Made by a program: the position numbers and the translations under genes | In this document: positions 1-8,895 of the stretch, piece by piece | Layout of the letters: every line of letters starts with the position of its first letter | Position numbering within the stretch: position 1 is the first letter of the stretch | Notes under the pieces: model-generated | Databases searched by the model: none | What the model saw: only the letters and a program-made list of their open reading frames with translations | Told to the model about the DNA's origin: nothing | Assembly (NCBI RefSeq): GCF_028128765.1 | Contig: NZ_LBJG01000082.1 | Location: forward strand, 21,295-85,294 | Length of the DNA stretch: 64,000 nucleotides | Direction: 5' to 3' | From: Bradyrhizobium sp. CCBAU 51627 | Lineage (GTDB): Bacteria; Pseudomonadota; Alphaproteobacteria; Rhizobiales; Xanthobacteraceae

Positions 1-60
1 ATCTCCTATCTAGAATCGTCATCCTTCTCCGACTTTGCGCGCAACACAAGGGCAACACTT

Positions 61-477
61 ATGAAGATCCGCACCATCGTCGTCGGCAGCGCCGCTCTAG
101 TGTTTTCAATGACTGACCCTATCTGCGCCCATGATAGCCAAGCGCAAACCGTCACGAAGAACTTCGAGGCGGCTATTCCCAATATTCCTGGCAAGTCGCT
201 GATCGCTGTGGAAGTTGATTACGCGCCCGGTGCGGCTTCTCCGTCCCACACCCATGCGAAATCAGCTTTTATTTATGCCTATGTGATCTCAGGCGCGATC
301 GAGTCGAAGGTAAATGATAGCGGGACGCGCATCTATCGGGCTGGCGAGAGCTGGTCTGAATCTCCGGGTGCGCTCCACTCGATCAGCCGTAACGCCAGCA
401 AGACCGAGCCGGCGAAGTTGCTCGCTGTGTTCGTCCTTGACACCAATGACGGCCCGCTCACCACGCCTAGCAACTGA
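61..477 (+). CDS. Secreted cupin-domain protein
   Basis: A 138-residue protein with an N-terminal hydrophobic signal sequence (residues 1-23), so probably periplasmic. A single cupin barrel follows. The first cupin motif carries His63 and His65 (PSHTHAKSAF), and the second carries His106 in PGALHSISRN. The usual glutamate of the first motif is not evident, so metal binding may use only the histidines. Exported single-domain cupins of this size are common in rhizobia and usually lack a known substrate. It stands alone upstream of the cytochrome b561 gene, which is on the opposite strand. The family call is secure; the function is unknown. Confidence 0.8.
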   Translation: MKIRTIVVGSAALVFSMTDPICAHDSQAQTVTKNFEAAIPNIPGKSLIAVEVDYAPGAASPSHTHAKSAFIYAYVISGAIESKVNDSGTRIYRAGESWSESPGALHSISRNASKTEPAKLLAVFVLDTNDGPLTTPSN

Positions 478-975
478 CGCTTCGACGCAGTGAGACAGCG
501 ACGTCCCTCAAGTAGCAACCATAGAGGAGTAAGAATGCGTTCACTCCGTTCACGCGGCTTGCATCGCATTGAACGATCTCAACCACACTCGCTTGCACAT
601 TCAGGACAAACCAACTGCCCACGTTGTCGAGGCTGTTTTGCGGTAGCAATGGTAACCCAGCGCAGGTCTTCACGTGCGACGATTGCGTAAACTGCCTGCG
701 CGACATCAGGACGAACCTCAATGCCGCTATACCTATTGGACGAATCCGCCATTCGGCGACTCAAAGTGCAGCGGCCAACAACGGCGGTCTGAGGGCGACC
801 TCGGCTTCCTGCAAGAGGGCATGGATTTTGACAACATCTGCCGTATTCTTGTCAGTGCACCGTCCCAAGGAACTCCCGTCGGTTGAGCGGCGGCCTATGA
901 GACTGAGTGATTCTGCAAACACACATCGCCAACTTCAGAGGGAGCACAGCTCTCCTCTGCAGTCGGACCCGTTAA
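478..975. other. Spacer without recognisable gene
   Basis: About 500 bases between the cupin gene and the 3' end of the cytochrome b561 gene. Short open frames exist on both strands, but none has a convincing ribosome binding site or resembles a family I know. Confidence 0.5.
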
Positions 976-1512
976 TCATGCGTCGGTAATCATCGACTGA
1001 AGCACTTCATCGCGCAGATAAAAGTAGTGGAAGAGGGCCGCGGCTGTGTGCACGCCAGCAAGCCAGAGGATAGCGTTACCTAGCGTGGTATGTATTTCCA
1101 TGATCAGATGACCCAGACCATGCGCCTTCGTAATCTGCGGAGCGATGTCGACTCCGGGAAGTGTGACGGGAATCCCCTCAAGCCAAGTACCAAGCACGGC
1201 CGTTGTTGGAAGCGCGATGAGGAACGCATAAAGCGCGAGGTGGACGAGCTGCGCGATTAGGGTCATCAATTGTGACATCCGCTGCTGCTTCGCTGGCGCG
1301 CCGTCGATCAGGCGCCATATCAACCGCAACACGACCACACTGAAGACAAGAACCCCGAGCGCCTCGTGAATCCTCCGGAGCCCGTCCGCGGAGGCGGAAT
1401 AGAGCGAGTAGCCATCGCCACTGCTCAGCACATAAGCGATAAGAACCAGCACGGCCGTCAGCCAATGGAATAATCGGGCACCGGCGCCGTATCGAGAGGA
1501 AGTGCTGCGCAA
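976..1512 (-). CDS. Cytochrome b561 family membrane protein
   Basis: A 178-residue four-helix integral membrane protein of the bacterial di-haem cytochrome b561 family, which moves electrons between the quinone pool and periplasmic or membrane acceptors. Candidate haem-ligand histidines lie in RLFHWL (His16), RRIHEALG (His49), MEIHTTLG and GVHTAAALFHYF near the C terminus. Length is normal for the family. The start is a TTG with a GAGG ribosome binding site eight bases upstream. It lies near the cbb3-like oxidase operon but on the opposite strand. A copy of the dispersed 43-bp repeat lies about 440 bases upstream in the same orientation. Confidence 0.85.
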   Translation of the reverse strand: MRSTSSRYGAGARLFHWLTAVLVLIAYVLSSGDGYSLYSASADGLRRIHEALGVLVFSVVVLRLIWRLIDGAPAKQQRMSQLMTLIAQLVHLALYAFLIALPTTAVLGTWLEGIPVTLPGVDIAPQITKAHGLGHLIMEIHTTLGNAILWLAGVHTAAALFHYFYLRDEVLQSMITDA

Positions 1513-1950
1513 AGCGATTACCTCACTTTAAATGCGCTGCGGCATTTGATGAACAGTTGCGGCGCGTTGCGAGAGAAGTGAGCAACTTTTGTTCATGACT
1601 TGTCGGCAACGGCCGCTTCGGCTCGCCGACGCATTTGCCCACTCCGTCCGATGGATCACCTCTGGCTCTGATCGGCGTCGCCTTGCAGGTGATCTTGACG
1701 AGTTGGTCAGGAAAGGCCTACCGCGCCGCACAGATCGGATTGCTTGCGCGAGCCGACCGAATTCATCGAGAAGCAAGCGCAATCAGACTGCCATTTTCTT
1801 GTGGCCTGAGCTCGCCAGAGACATGGATCGCATCACCGAGCTCAAACTGCTGCCTTTCAGCGACCCTCGTTGCCTTCCACGGTGGTCACATGCCCGTTGG
1901 CGGCATTTGAACCGCGACCGTTGAAGAGTGCCCCTTCAACTGCGGCGCGT

Positions 1951-1996
1951 GAAATCACCTTTAGCCATAGATTCGATAGGCCATCGTTATTGTCGC
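1951..1996 (-). repeat. Dispersed 43-bp repeat, copy A
   Basis: Read on the minus strand it contains CAATAACGATGG, CTATCGA and AAGGTGATTTC in the same order and spacing as the other six copies. It faces the cytochrome b561 gene, whose start is about 440 bases downstream. Confidence 0.75.
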
Positions 1997-2198
1997 CTCT
2001 GCTGTGGCGATGCCATACCGTGGGACGCCTGCAGGCGCATATCCAAGAGACCAGCGCTCGCGCCTTTGGACAACTCGACTTGGCTCGTTTCATGGCGTCG
2101 CTCGCTTACCCGCGTCGCCACCAAGTCGATCAACGCAGGACAACCTGGATCTCTGGAGAGAGGCGGGTGGCATTCTTCGCTACGAAGCCGTTGGTAGG

Positions 2199-2240
2199 CG
2201 ATAACGGTCGTCTATCGACTCTATGTCGAAAGGTGATTTC
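2199..2240 (+). repeat. Dispersed 43-bp repeat, copy B
   Basis: Contains CGATAACGGTCG, CTATCGA and AAGGTGATTTC. It lies 145 bases upstream of the ccoN start and in the same orientation, which makes it a candidate regulatory or leader element for the oxidase operon. Confidence 0.75.
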
Positions 2241-2385
2241 CTTTCGCGGCACGGCTCAGCCACAAAGAAGAGGATCACTTGATGCGCCGGGTTCTCTCGA
2301 TAAAGCCGGCCCGGTTGCAACGCCACTAGCATCACGCTTTTGGCGCCCCTCACGCCAACGCTGAACAACGTCGTCGAGGAGACGG

Positions 2386-3786
2386 ATGATGTCAGATAGC
2401 GCTGCAGCCATTCCACTTCGCGCGCTTCCTCCGGATGACCGCGTCTTGGCGCGGGTACTCGCGGCTTACGTGGCGTCGGCGACAATCTGGCTTGTATTCG
2501 CCACGGCGGTGGGGCTCCTCGTTAGCTACAAATTCGTTTACCCGGATTTCGCGACCACGCCGGGGTTGTCGTTCGGTCGGCTGCGCGCGATACACACCAG
2601 CGGAACATTTTATGCCTGGGCGAGCCAGGCGCTGATTGGGCTTGCGCTGTTCGTCGCTGCTCGCAGTTCTGGCGCAAGGCTCTACAGCGAGCGCCTCGCA
2701 TGGAGCAGCCTTGCGCTCCTTAATCTTGCCGCGGTACTGGGCACGGTCACGCTCGATCTCGGGTTCACCTACGGCCAGGAGTATCGCGAATGGCTATGGT
2801 GGATTCGCGTAATCCTCGGACTCGGCTTGATCACCGCGGTCTGGAATATGATCGCCACTGTCGAGCGCCGGGATGGCGAACATATCTATATTTCTAACTG
2901 GTATACTATCGGGGGCACGCTGTGGACGATTGTTATGGTCCTGGTGTCGATGTTGCCGTGGTATCAGTACGGACTGGGTCAGGTCGCGGTGCAGGCCTTC
3001 TTCATGCATAACGCCGTCGGACTATGGTTCACGCCTCTATCACTCGGTGTGTCCTACTATGCGCTGCCGAAGCTCCTGAACCGGCCAATCTATTCATATT
3101 CTCTCGGCGTCTTCGCATTCTGGACGAATCTCATCTTTTATCCGATCATCGGCGCTCATCATTTTGAATTCAGTCCACTACCATGGTGGCTGCAGACTAC
3201 GGCCATCGTCTTCAGTGTGGCCATGCTCGTTCCAGTGTTGAGCGGCTCAGCAAACTTCCTTCTCACCTTCCGGGGGACTCACGAATGGGTATATCGCTCA
3301 CCCGCGGTTTTCATCCTCGTCGGCGTCTATGGCTATTTACTGGGATCCGCGCAAGGCACATTCGAGGCGTTTCGCTCGCTGCAACAGCTTTGGCATCTGA
3401 CGAATTACACGGTAGGGCACTCGCACCTCACGATGTATGGCTTCGTCACCTTCGCGATCTGGGGCGGCATCTATGCACTGTTGCCGCGCGCAACTGGGAA
3501 GTATCCCTATAATCTAGCGATGGGCATTCATTTTTGGCTGTCTGCCGTCGGTGTAGTCATCTATGTTGCGGCGCTGTCGGCCGCCGGCACCATTCAGGGG
3601 CTCGACTGGTTCCGAGGACTCACCTTCATCCAGTCGGTCGAAGATGCCGCGCCATACTGGATGTGGCGCTCCGTCGGCGGCTCCCTGATGTTTGCCGGCC
3701 ATCTAATCTTCGCTTTCAACGTCTGGACGATGACCTACGGTAGGTCCCGCGCCGAGCTTGCCAAAGCCAAGACGGTGCCAGCATGA
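2386..3786 (+). CDS. ccoN: cbb3-type cytochrome c oxidase subunit I
   Basis: Catalytic subunit of a C-family haem-copper oxidase in the cytoplasmic membrane, reducing oxygen with electrons from cytochrome c. The 466 residues form about twelve membrane helices. Metal ligands match the cbb3 pattern: His70 for low-spin haem, His208 (HNAVG) and His258-His259 (IGAHH) for CuB, Tyr252 as the likely cross-linked tyrosine, and His345 and His347 in TVGHSHLTMYG for haem b3 and low-spin haem b. Sequence around these ligands is divergent from classical FixN/CcoN. A GAGGAG ribosome binding site precedes the ATG. The stop overlaps the next gene by four bases, so the two are translationally coupled. No ccoG, ccoH, ccoI or ccoS genes are nearby. 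Confidence 0.88.
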   Translation: MMSDSAAAIPLRALPPDDRVLARVLAAYVASATIWLVFATAVGLLVSYKFVYPDFATTPGLSFGRLRAIHTSGTFYAWASQALIGLALFVAARSSGARLYSERLAWSSLALLNLAAVLGTVTLDLGFTYGQEYREWLWWIRVILGLGLITAVWNMIATVERRDGEHIYISNWYTIGGTLWTIVMVLVSMLPWYQYGLGQVAVQAFFMHNAVGLWFTPLSLGVSYYALPKLLNRPIYSYSLGVFAFWTNLIFYPIIGAHHFEFSPLPWWLQTTAIVFSVAMLVPVLSGSANFLLTFRGTHEWVYRSPAVFILVGVYGYLLGSAQGTFEAFRSLQQLWHLTNYTVGHSHLTMYGFVTFAIWGGIYALLPRATGKYPYNLAMGIHFWLSAVGVVIYVAALSAAGTIQGLDWFRGLTFIQSVEDAAPYWMWRSVGGSLMFAGHLIFAFNVWTMTYGRSRAELAKAKTVPA

Positions 3787-5111
3787 ACAGGACATTTGCC
3801 ATTTCTGGCGGTTCAACGCTGATCTACACTGGATTAGCCGTTCTTATGGGTGTGCTACCAGGGATCTGGCTGTCGAAGGTGCCGCCGACGCCAGGCCTTA
3901 AGCCACTAACCCCGATTGAGGCGCGGGGTCGAGACGTCTATGTCTCCGAAGGCTGCTTCTATTGCCATACCCAGCAAGTACGCCCGCTCTCCGGAGATAA
4001 GCCGTTTGGCCGCCCGTCTGCGCCGGGCGATTACGCCTACCAGACTACGGAATTGCTAGGTTCGGAGCGCACTGGTCCAGATTTGAGCAATATCGGCGCG
4101 CGGCAATCGAGCAGCATATGGCAGTACATCCATCTCTATCAACCGCGTGCAGTTGTACCACAATCGATCATGCCGGCTTTCCCCTGGCTGTTTAGGACTG
4201 TGGGAAGACTGCCACCAGGAGAGAAAGCGGTGCCATTGCCGCCGCAGTTCGCGCGAGGTGATATGGTCATTCCCAGCGACGACGGCAAGGCGCTAGTTGC
4301 CTATCTGTTATCACTGAAGCAGCCCCCACTCGCTCCGGCACAGACCCGCGCCGCGACTAAGAGCTCTTCGATCGGGTCCCTGGGGTTTGACGCCACCAAG
4401 GGCGCTGCATTGTTCGCCGACAACTGCGCATCCTGCCATGGCGCGGAGGGCATGGGTGTGCCGGGAACGTTTCCGCCGCTTGCTGGAGATGCGGTGGTGA
4501 ACGACGCCAATCCCACTGCACACATTGGCGCCGTGCTGCACGGACTCAGCGGGCGCGTAATCAATGGTCAAAGCTATGAAGCGCAAATGCCGGGGTTTGC
4601 CGATCAACTGTCTGATCAGCAGATTGCTGACATCATCGATCACGAACGATCTTCGTGGGGCAATCGTGGTGCCTTAATCAGTGCGGCTGATGTCGTCGCG
4701 GCCCGTGCCAATGAACCATTGCAGAAGCAAGCAGCGACGCCGAAAGAGGCCTTACCGGTAGCGGCCCCGGCATCGACGTTCGATGTTGCGGACGGATCGA
4801 AGCTGTTCGCCGACAACTGTGGCGTCTGTCACGGTGCGGAGGGCAAAGGCGTTCCTGGCACATTTCCGCCACTTGCGGGCGATCCGGTCGTTAATGCCAC
4901 TGATCCTGCCGAACACATCGCCACCATGCTACGCGGCCTCAGCGGCAAGGTAATCGACGGCCAGAAGTACGAAGTGGAGATGCCGCCGTTCGCTGACCGG
5001 CTCTCTGATCAGCAGATCGCCGATATCATCAATCACGAACGCACGTCCTGGGGTAACCACGGGGCGTTGGTAACGCCTGCCGAGGTCACGAAGCTCCGCG
5101 GCAAAAAATAG
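3783..5111 (+). CDS. Tri-haem cytochrome c: CcoO fused to two cytochrome c domains
   Basis: A 442-residue membrane-anchored cytochrome c that should pass electrons to the CcoN site. One N-terminal membrane helix (residues 10-30) is followed by a CcoO/FixO-like mono-haem domain with CFYCH at 58-62 and Met130 as the likely axial ligand. Two further class I cytochrome c domains carry CASCH at 215-219 (Met269) and CGVCH at 346-350 (Met400). The last two domains are strongly alike over their length, which indicates an internal tandem duplication. In classical cbb3 oxidases CcoO and the di-haem CcoP are separate proteins; here one chain supplies three haems. It overlaps ccoN by four bases. Confidence 0.88.
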   Translation: MNRTFAISGGSTLIYTGLAVLMGVLPGIWLSKVPPTPGLKPLTPIEARGRDVYVSEGCFYCHTQQVRPLSGDKPFGRPSAPGDYAYQTTELLGSERTGPDLSNIGARQSSSIWQYIHLYQPRAVVPQSIMPAFPWLFRTVGRLPPGEKAVPLPPQFARGDMVIPSDDGKALVAYLLSLKQPPLAPAQTRAATKSSSIGSLGFDATKGAALFADNCASCHGAEGMGVPGTFPPLAGDAVVNDANPTAHIGAVLHGLSGRVINGQSYEAQMPGFADQLSDQQIADIIDHERSSWGNRGALISAADVVAARANEPLQKQAATPKEALPVAAPASTFDVADGSKLFADNCGVCHGAEGKGVPGTFPPLAGDPVVNATDPAEHIATMLRGLSGKVIDGQKYEVEMPPFADRLSDQQIADIINHERTSWGNHGALVTPAEVTKLRGKK

Positions 5112-5120
5112 GAGGTGACG

Positions 5121-5363
5121 ATGACCGATACGATTACCGCCTGGATTCTCTCGGCGCTTGGCTACCTCTGCACCTCGCCTGCGACCGCTGGTGGTGCTGG
5201 CGGTCCTAACCTTGCCGGACCACTGCTCGGCAACATGCTAGTGGCGGGCGGAGCCGGGCTCGTGACAGTCAGTTGCATCGTGGCGGCCGTGTGGATGCTT
5301 ATCGCCCCGGGCGAACGAGACCCCGATCATCCAAAATATCGCGTCCTGCATGCCGACCGTTAA
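5121..5363 (+). CDS. Small membrane subunit of the cbb3-like oxidase (CcoQ-like position)
   Basis: An 80-residue protein with an N-terminal hydrophobic stretch, a glycine-rich linker and a membrane helix at about residues 36-60. It ends in a short charged tail (PGERDPDHPKYRVL). It starts nine bases after the tri-haem cytochrome gene with a strong AGGAGGT ribosome binding site, which favours this ATG over the in-frame GTG six bases earlier. Position and topology resemble small accessory subunits such as CcoQ, but sequence alone does not prove homology. Confidence 0.65.
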   Translation: MTDTITAWILSALGYLCTSPATAGGAGGPNLAGPLLGNMLVAGGAGLVTVSCIVAAVWMLIAPGERDPDHPKYRVLHADR

Positions 5364-5376
5364 AGGAATGCAGCAC

Positions 5377-5841
5377 GTGCCCGATCCGCGCATCCGAATC
5401 TATCTCGACGAAGCGACCGATCCAGTGACCGATCAGCGGCCGCCGGTGCAGATAGCGCTCGACACAAAGAGCCTCGCCGACGGCGAGCACGCCCTGCGCA
5501 TCGAAGCCCAGGACGCCACCGGCCAGGTCGGCATCCGACGCCTCCAATTCCAGGTTCGCAACGGCCCTGGAATCACAGTTAGCGGGCTTGGTGATGGGGC
5601 CCTCGTTCACGGTACGCTCCGCTTCATAGTCAACGCGTTTGGAGCCGAAGAGCCATTTGAGCCGCACCGCGCGGAATCGCCCTCGCCGATCCCTGTTTGG
5701 GTGTGGGTGCTGAGCCTGCTCATCGTTGCTTGGACCGCCTGGTATGTTGCAACGCTTTGGAACGTTCCGACGGACTACGCCAAAACGCCAACCTACTCCA
5801 CGTCAATGAATCCCTTCAAATTGCGCGCCCGAGGCGACTAA
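5377..5841 (+). CDS. Membrane-anchored Ig-like protein of the oxidase operon
   Basis: About 154 residues. The N-terminal two thirds look like a beta-sandwich of Ig-like type (DGEHALRIEAQDATGQVG, then LQFQVRNGPG). A proline linker and one membrane helix (PVWVWVLSLLIVAWTAWYV) follow, with a short tail after it. There is no N-terminal signal, so the anchor is C-terminal. I chose the GTG at 5377 because AAGGA lies nine bases upstream; an ATG at 5350 overlapping the previous gene is the alternative. Fourth gene of the oxidase operon, so probably an assembly factor or accessory subunit. I do not recognise a named family. Confidence 0.65.
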   Translation: MPDPRIRIYLDEATDPVTDQRPPVQIALDTKSLADGEHALRIEAQDATGQVGIRRLQFQVRNGPGITVSGLGDGALVHGTLRFIVNAFGAEEPFEPHRAESPSPIPVWVWVLSLLIVAWTAWYVATLWNVPTDYAKTPTYSTSMNPFKLRARGD

Positions 5842-5872
5842 CGATGAGGTCCTCAGCCGGGATCAAATTCAC

Positions 5873-6118
5873 ATGCCACGCACCATAGTCAACAAACACG
5901 GCTTCCCCGGCGTCAGGAAGCGCTCGGACTATGTTAGGCGGCGAAAGCCCTACTACGCCCGCATCAGCACTGGTTGCGAAACCTTCATTTATAGCAAGAA
6001 CTTCGCGACAGTCGAAGAGGCCGCTTCGGAATATCAACGAATGAAGGCTGAAAAGTCATCGCCACTATCGTCCAGGGACTACCGGTCAGCACCCTGCGGC
6101 GAGCTACCCAACAAGTAA
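5873..6118 (+). CDS. Mini AP2-domain DNA-binding protein
   Basis: An 81-residue basic protein that is almost entirely one AP2/ERF-like fold. GFPGVRKRSDYVRRRKPYYA and ARISTG correspond to the DNA-contacting strands, and FATVEEAASEYQRM matches the F-x-T-x-EEAA-x-x-Y helix of AP2 domains. In bacteria AP2 domains usually occur fused to HNH endonucleases or integrases; a free-standing copy is unusual. It sits 31 bases after the oxidase operon and 11 bases before hemC, so it may be co-transcribed with either. Role inferred only: DNA binding, perhaps regulatory. Confidence 0.65.
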   Translation: MPRTIVNKHGFPGVRKRSDYVRRRKPYYARISTGCETFIYSKNFATVEEAASEYQRMKAEKSSPLSSRDYRSAPCGELPNK

Positions 6119-6129
6119 GAGGTTTGATC

Positions 6130-7065
6130 ATGGAAGTTCGCCTCGGCACCAGGCGAAGTGACTTGGCCCGCTGGCAAGCCAGTCACGTCGCCAGTCTTAT
6201 TCGCGGCGTCGAGCCGACCGCTGAGGTAAGGATTGTTTTAACAAGTTCGGTTGGCGATAGAGATCGAAGGTCGTCCTTTCAACAGTTTGGGGGCTTCGGA
6301 GCATTCACGAAGGAGGGCGAGGACATGCTTATGCGAAAGGAAGTTGACCTGGTCGTTCATTCTCTCAAGGATCTTCCGACTAGATTGCGGCAAGGCTTGG
6401 TATTAGCGGCTGTTCCCAAGAGAGAGGATGCTCGTGACGCGATTTGTGGCGTTACACTGGATCAGCTCGGGCCGGGGTTACGCGTCGGCACCGGATCAAT
6501 TCGCCGCAAAGCGCAACTTCTCGCTCTATGCAGTGGTCTCGATATTCGACCCATTCGCGGGAACGTTTCTCCAAGGCTTCGTAAGGCAAAGATCCGAGAC
6601 GGAATAGACGCTACTCTATTGGCAGCGGCAGGACTGTCCCGGCTAGGGCTGCTACATGAGGCCTCACAGGTTCTAGACGCGAATGTCTTTCCGTATGCAG
6701 CCGGCCAAGGCGCTCTCGCGGCCGAAGCTCGCGAAGAAGATACGGAACTCATAGCATTGCTTCAAAAGATAGAAGATCGGAAATCGCGCACTGAAGTAGA
6801 TGCAGAGCGCGCCCTGATGAGAAGTCTCGATGCGGGATGCAGCCTACCCATCGGCGTTTCCGCCACGTTGGTCGCCGGGACACTAACGCTTCGAGGACAG
6901 GTGACTCATCCGGATGGTCAATCGAAGATTGCTGATGAATGCGTTGGTCCGGCCGATCAGGCCGAGGCAATCGGCAGACGTCTCGGGCACAAGCTTCTTC
7001 AGCAAGGTGCAGGCGAGATACTGAAGGCCGTGCATCGTATGATGGAAGAGCAAAGGGCAATCTGA
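6130..7065 (+). CDS. hemC: Porphobilinogen deaminase (hydroxymethylbilane synthase)
   Basis: Cytoplasmic enzyme that joins four porphobilinogen molecules into hydroxymethylbilane in haem synthesis. The 311 residues match the family length. Visible motifs are RLGTRRSDLARWQ at the N terminus, HSLKDLPT with the catalytic Asp, GTGSIRRKAQL in the substrate-binding region, and Cys237 in LDAGCSLPIG, the attachment site of the dipyrromethane cofactor. The ATG at 6130 is preceded by AAGAGG; an in-frame TTG two codons earlier is less likely. Divergence from typical alphaproteobacterial HemC suggests a second, acquired copy beside the housekeeping gene. hemE follows after about 300 bases. Confidence 0.92.
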   Translation: MEVRLGTRRSDLARWQASHVASLIRGVEPTAEVRIVLTSSVGDRDRRSSFQQFGGFGAFTKEGEDMLMRKEVDLVVHSLKDLPTRLRQGLVLAAVPKREDARDAICGVTLDQLGPGLRVGTGSIRRKAQLLALCSGLDIRPIRGNVSPRLRKAKIRDGIDATLLAAAGLSRLGLLHEASQVLDANVFPYAAGQGALAAEAREEDTELIALLQKIEDRKSRTEVDAERALMRSLDAGCSLPIGVSATLVAGTLTLRGQVTHPDGQSKIADECVGPADQAEAIGRRLGHKLLQQGAGEILKAVHRMMEEQRAI

Positions 7066-7367
7066 ATTCGATACCTGGCATGATGATGGACTCAGGATCT
7101 GGGATACAGCATGCGACTTTAGCGCGTGAAACGCAACGTCTTCCCCCCGACCCTCGGTTCGGCGCTTACAAGCAGAAGTAGATGTCATCCTGCCGACAAT
7201 CCTGCAGAACCCGTCGAAATTGACCCGCAGCGGACGTTCGTCCATGACCGTGATGATTGCCAGTGTGCTATGACCGCGCCAACCAATGTAAGCACGCTTT
7301 GCCGTGTGGTCCTGACGGCCGCAAATGGTATTTCCGCTTCTGAAGCTGTACAGGGAGTGCTTCCATA
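7066..7367. other. Spacer between hemC and hemE
   Basis: About 300 bases. An open frame runs into hemE, but it resembles no uroporphyrinogen-III synthase or other haem enzyme. No gene or clear regulatory site seen. Confidence 0.4.
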
Positions 7368-8420
7368 GTGGTTTACGACCCAAGAAAATTGCTTCTACGT
7401 GCGCTTGCCGGCGAGCGTACGGAACGACCGCCAATCTGGCTTATGAGACAAGCTGGCCGGTACCTGCCTGAGTATCTTGTAACGCGGGCCGCAGCCGGCG
7501 GAATGCTGGAGCTGTGCAACTCGCCGGAGCACGCGGTGGAAGTCACGCTTCAGCCGATCCGGCGATTTGGTTTCGATGCGGCCATTCTATTCGCGGACCT
7601 TCCGCAGATTGCCGCAGCCCTTGGCCAAGTGCTCGAATACAAGGAGGGCGATGGGCCGGTTCTGTCGCCCCCGATCCGTTCGGCTGCGGATGTGGCGCGC
7701 CTTAGTCTTACCTGGTTGCACCAGAAATTGGCGCCGATCTATGAGACAGTGCGACGAGTCACCGTCGCCCTCCCTCCAAACGTGGCCTTGATTGGCTACG
7801 CGGGGGCGCCCTGGACAGTGGCTACTTACATGGTTGAGGGTCGCGGCGGCGGTGCCACCGACCATGCCACTATCAAGCGATGGGCGTTGAGCAACCCAGA
7901 GGAGTTTCAGCCGCTGATCGACCTGTTGACCGAAGCCATCACTCAGTTCCTAGGACGACAGATCGAGTCGGGCGCAGAAGTCATCCAGCTATTTGAGAGC
8001 TCGGCGGGTATCCTCCCTGAACCTTTCTTCCAGCGCTGGTGCGTGCAGCCGGTAGCCGCGATCGTCAGCTCCCTTCGCGCCAAATATCCCGACACCCCGA
8101 TCATTGCCTTTCCGCGCGGCGCCGGTCTGCTTTACCTTGGCTACGCCGAGGCGACCGGGGTCAATTGTGTAGGCCTGGACAGCACCGTCCCGCTCGCTTG
8201 GGCCGCCGACAGAATACAGGGCGCCCTTGGGTGCTGCGTGCAAGGCAGCCTGGACAACCAACTACTGGTGGCGGGAGGCGCAGCGATGTACGCAGAAACC
8301 GACCGCATCCTGGCAGCCTTGGGGCGGGGACCGTTCATCTTCAATCTCGGCCATGGGATTCTGAAGACCACACGCCCCGAGCATGTCCAATCCTTGGTGC
8401 GTCACATAAAGTCGCAATAG
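7368..8420 (+). CDS. hemE: Uroporphyrinogen decarboxylase
   Basis: Cytoplasmic enzyme that decarboxylates the four acetate side chains of uroporphyrinogen III to give coproporphyrinogen III. The 350 residues cover the full TIM-barrel length. Family motifs include PIWLMRQAGRYLPEY near the N terminus (substrate-binding arginines), ILFADLP (the FSDIL equivalent with the key Asp), IGYAGAPWT, and FNLGHGILKTTRPEHV at the C terminus. The start is a GTG with a GGGAG site ten bases upstream. Together with hemC and hemA it covers three haem-pathway steps in this island. hemB, hemD, hemN and hemH are not present here. Confidence 0.93.
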   Translation: MVYDPRKLLLRALAGERTERPPIWLMRQAGRYLPEYLVTRAAAGGMLELCNSPEHAVEVTLQPIRRFGFDAAILFADLPQIAAALGQVLEYKEGDGPVLSPPIRSAADVARLSLTWLHQKLAPIYETVRRVTVALPPNVALIGYAGAPWTVATYMVEGRGGGATDHATIKRWALSNPEEFQPLIDLLTEAITQFLGRQIESGAEVIQLFESSAGILPEPFFQRWCVQPVAAIVSSLRAKYPDTPIIAFPRGAGLLYLGYAEATGVNCVGLDSTVPLAWAADRIQGALGCCVQGSLDNQLLVAGGAAMYAETDRILAALGRGPFIFNLGHGILKTTRPEHVQSLVRHIKSQ

Positions 8421-8442
8421 CTCGATGGCAGAGGTCGAGCTA
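8418..8442 (+). terminator. Possible terminator hairpin after hemE
   Basis: The stop codon of hemE begins a perfect 8-bp stem (TAGCTCGA ... TCGAGCTA) with a 9-base loop. There is no T run, so intrinsic termination is uncertain. Confidence 0.35.
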
Positions 8443-8895
8443 CCTGGATCCTAATCGAAATCAAATCAGTGCCGTATCCGTATCGCTGCAACGATGCTCG
8501 CGCAAGCACATGTACTTGGCCTATAATGTCCGCATCTATTAGCAGCACCATCGCTCGGCATCGATCAAGCGCGACGAGCAAATAACTGAACGCGATTCCC
8601 GGCGTCGGGTCCCACTGGCAACATCTTGTGGTCGCCGGCATTGCTGATGCCAAGGCCTTCGTAGCTTTCGTCGCATCACGTCGCCGAGTTTATGAGTACG
8701 CGGCCTAAACCTCAAAGCTGGCGACCGCGTTTGTTTCCCAGCGCGCGCGAGAACTCCTCATTTTGAGTCGGCAGGTTAAATCAAATCTTGATCTGGCTGC
8801 GCTGACGCTGAAGTTAACCTTGTCAGGTTCCAGCTGCTTGCATTTCAAGTGCGACTTGCGCGCCTTGGTCCGAGGGCCCCAGGAACACGGGGACC
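8443..8895. other. Spacer without recognisable gene
   Basis: About 450 bases between hemE and the DUF6894 gene, which converge on it. No supported gene, repeat or RNA seen. Confidence 0.4.

Larger units (their letters stand above)
1513..2385. other. 870-bp divergent intergenic region with two repeat copies
   Basis: Separates cytochrome b561 (minus) from the ccoN operon (plus). It contains two divergently oriented copies of the dispersed 43-bp repeat (1951-1996 and 2199-2240), each pointing at the gene on its side. Open frames crossing it look spurious. Probably a double promoter region. Confidence 0.5.

Noticed and set aside
7126..7368. Possible hemD remnant between hemC and hemE
   Set aside because: No residues resemble uroporphyrinogen-III synthase; position alone is not enough.
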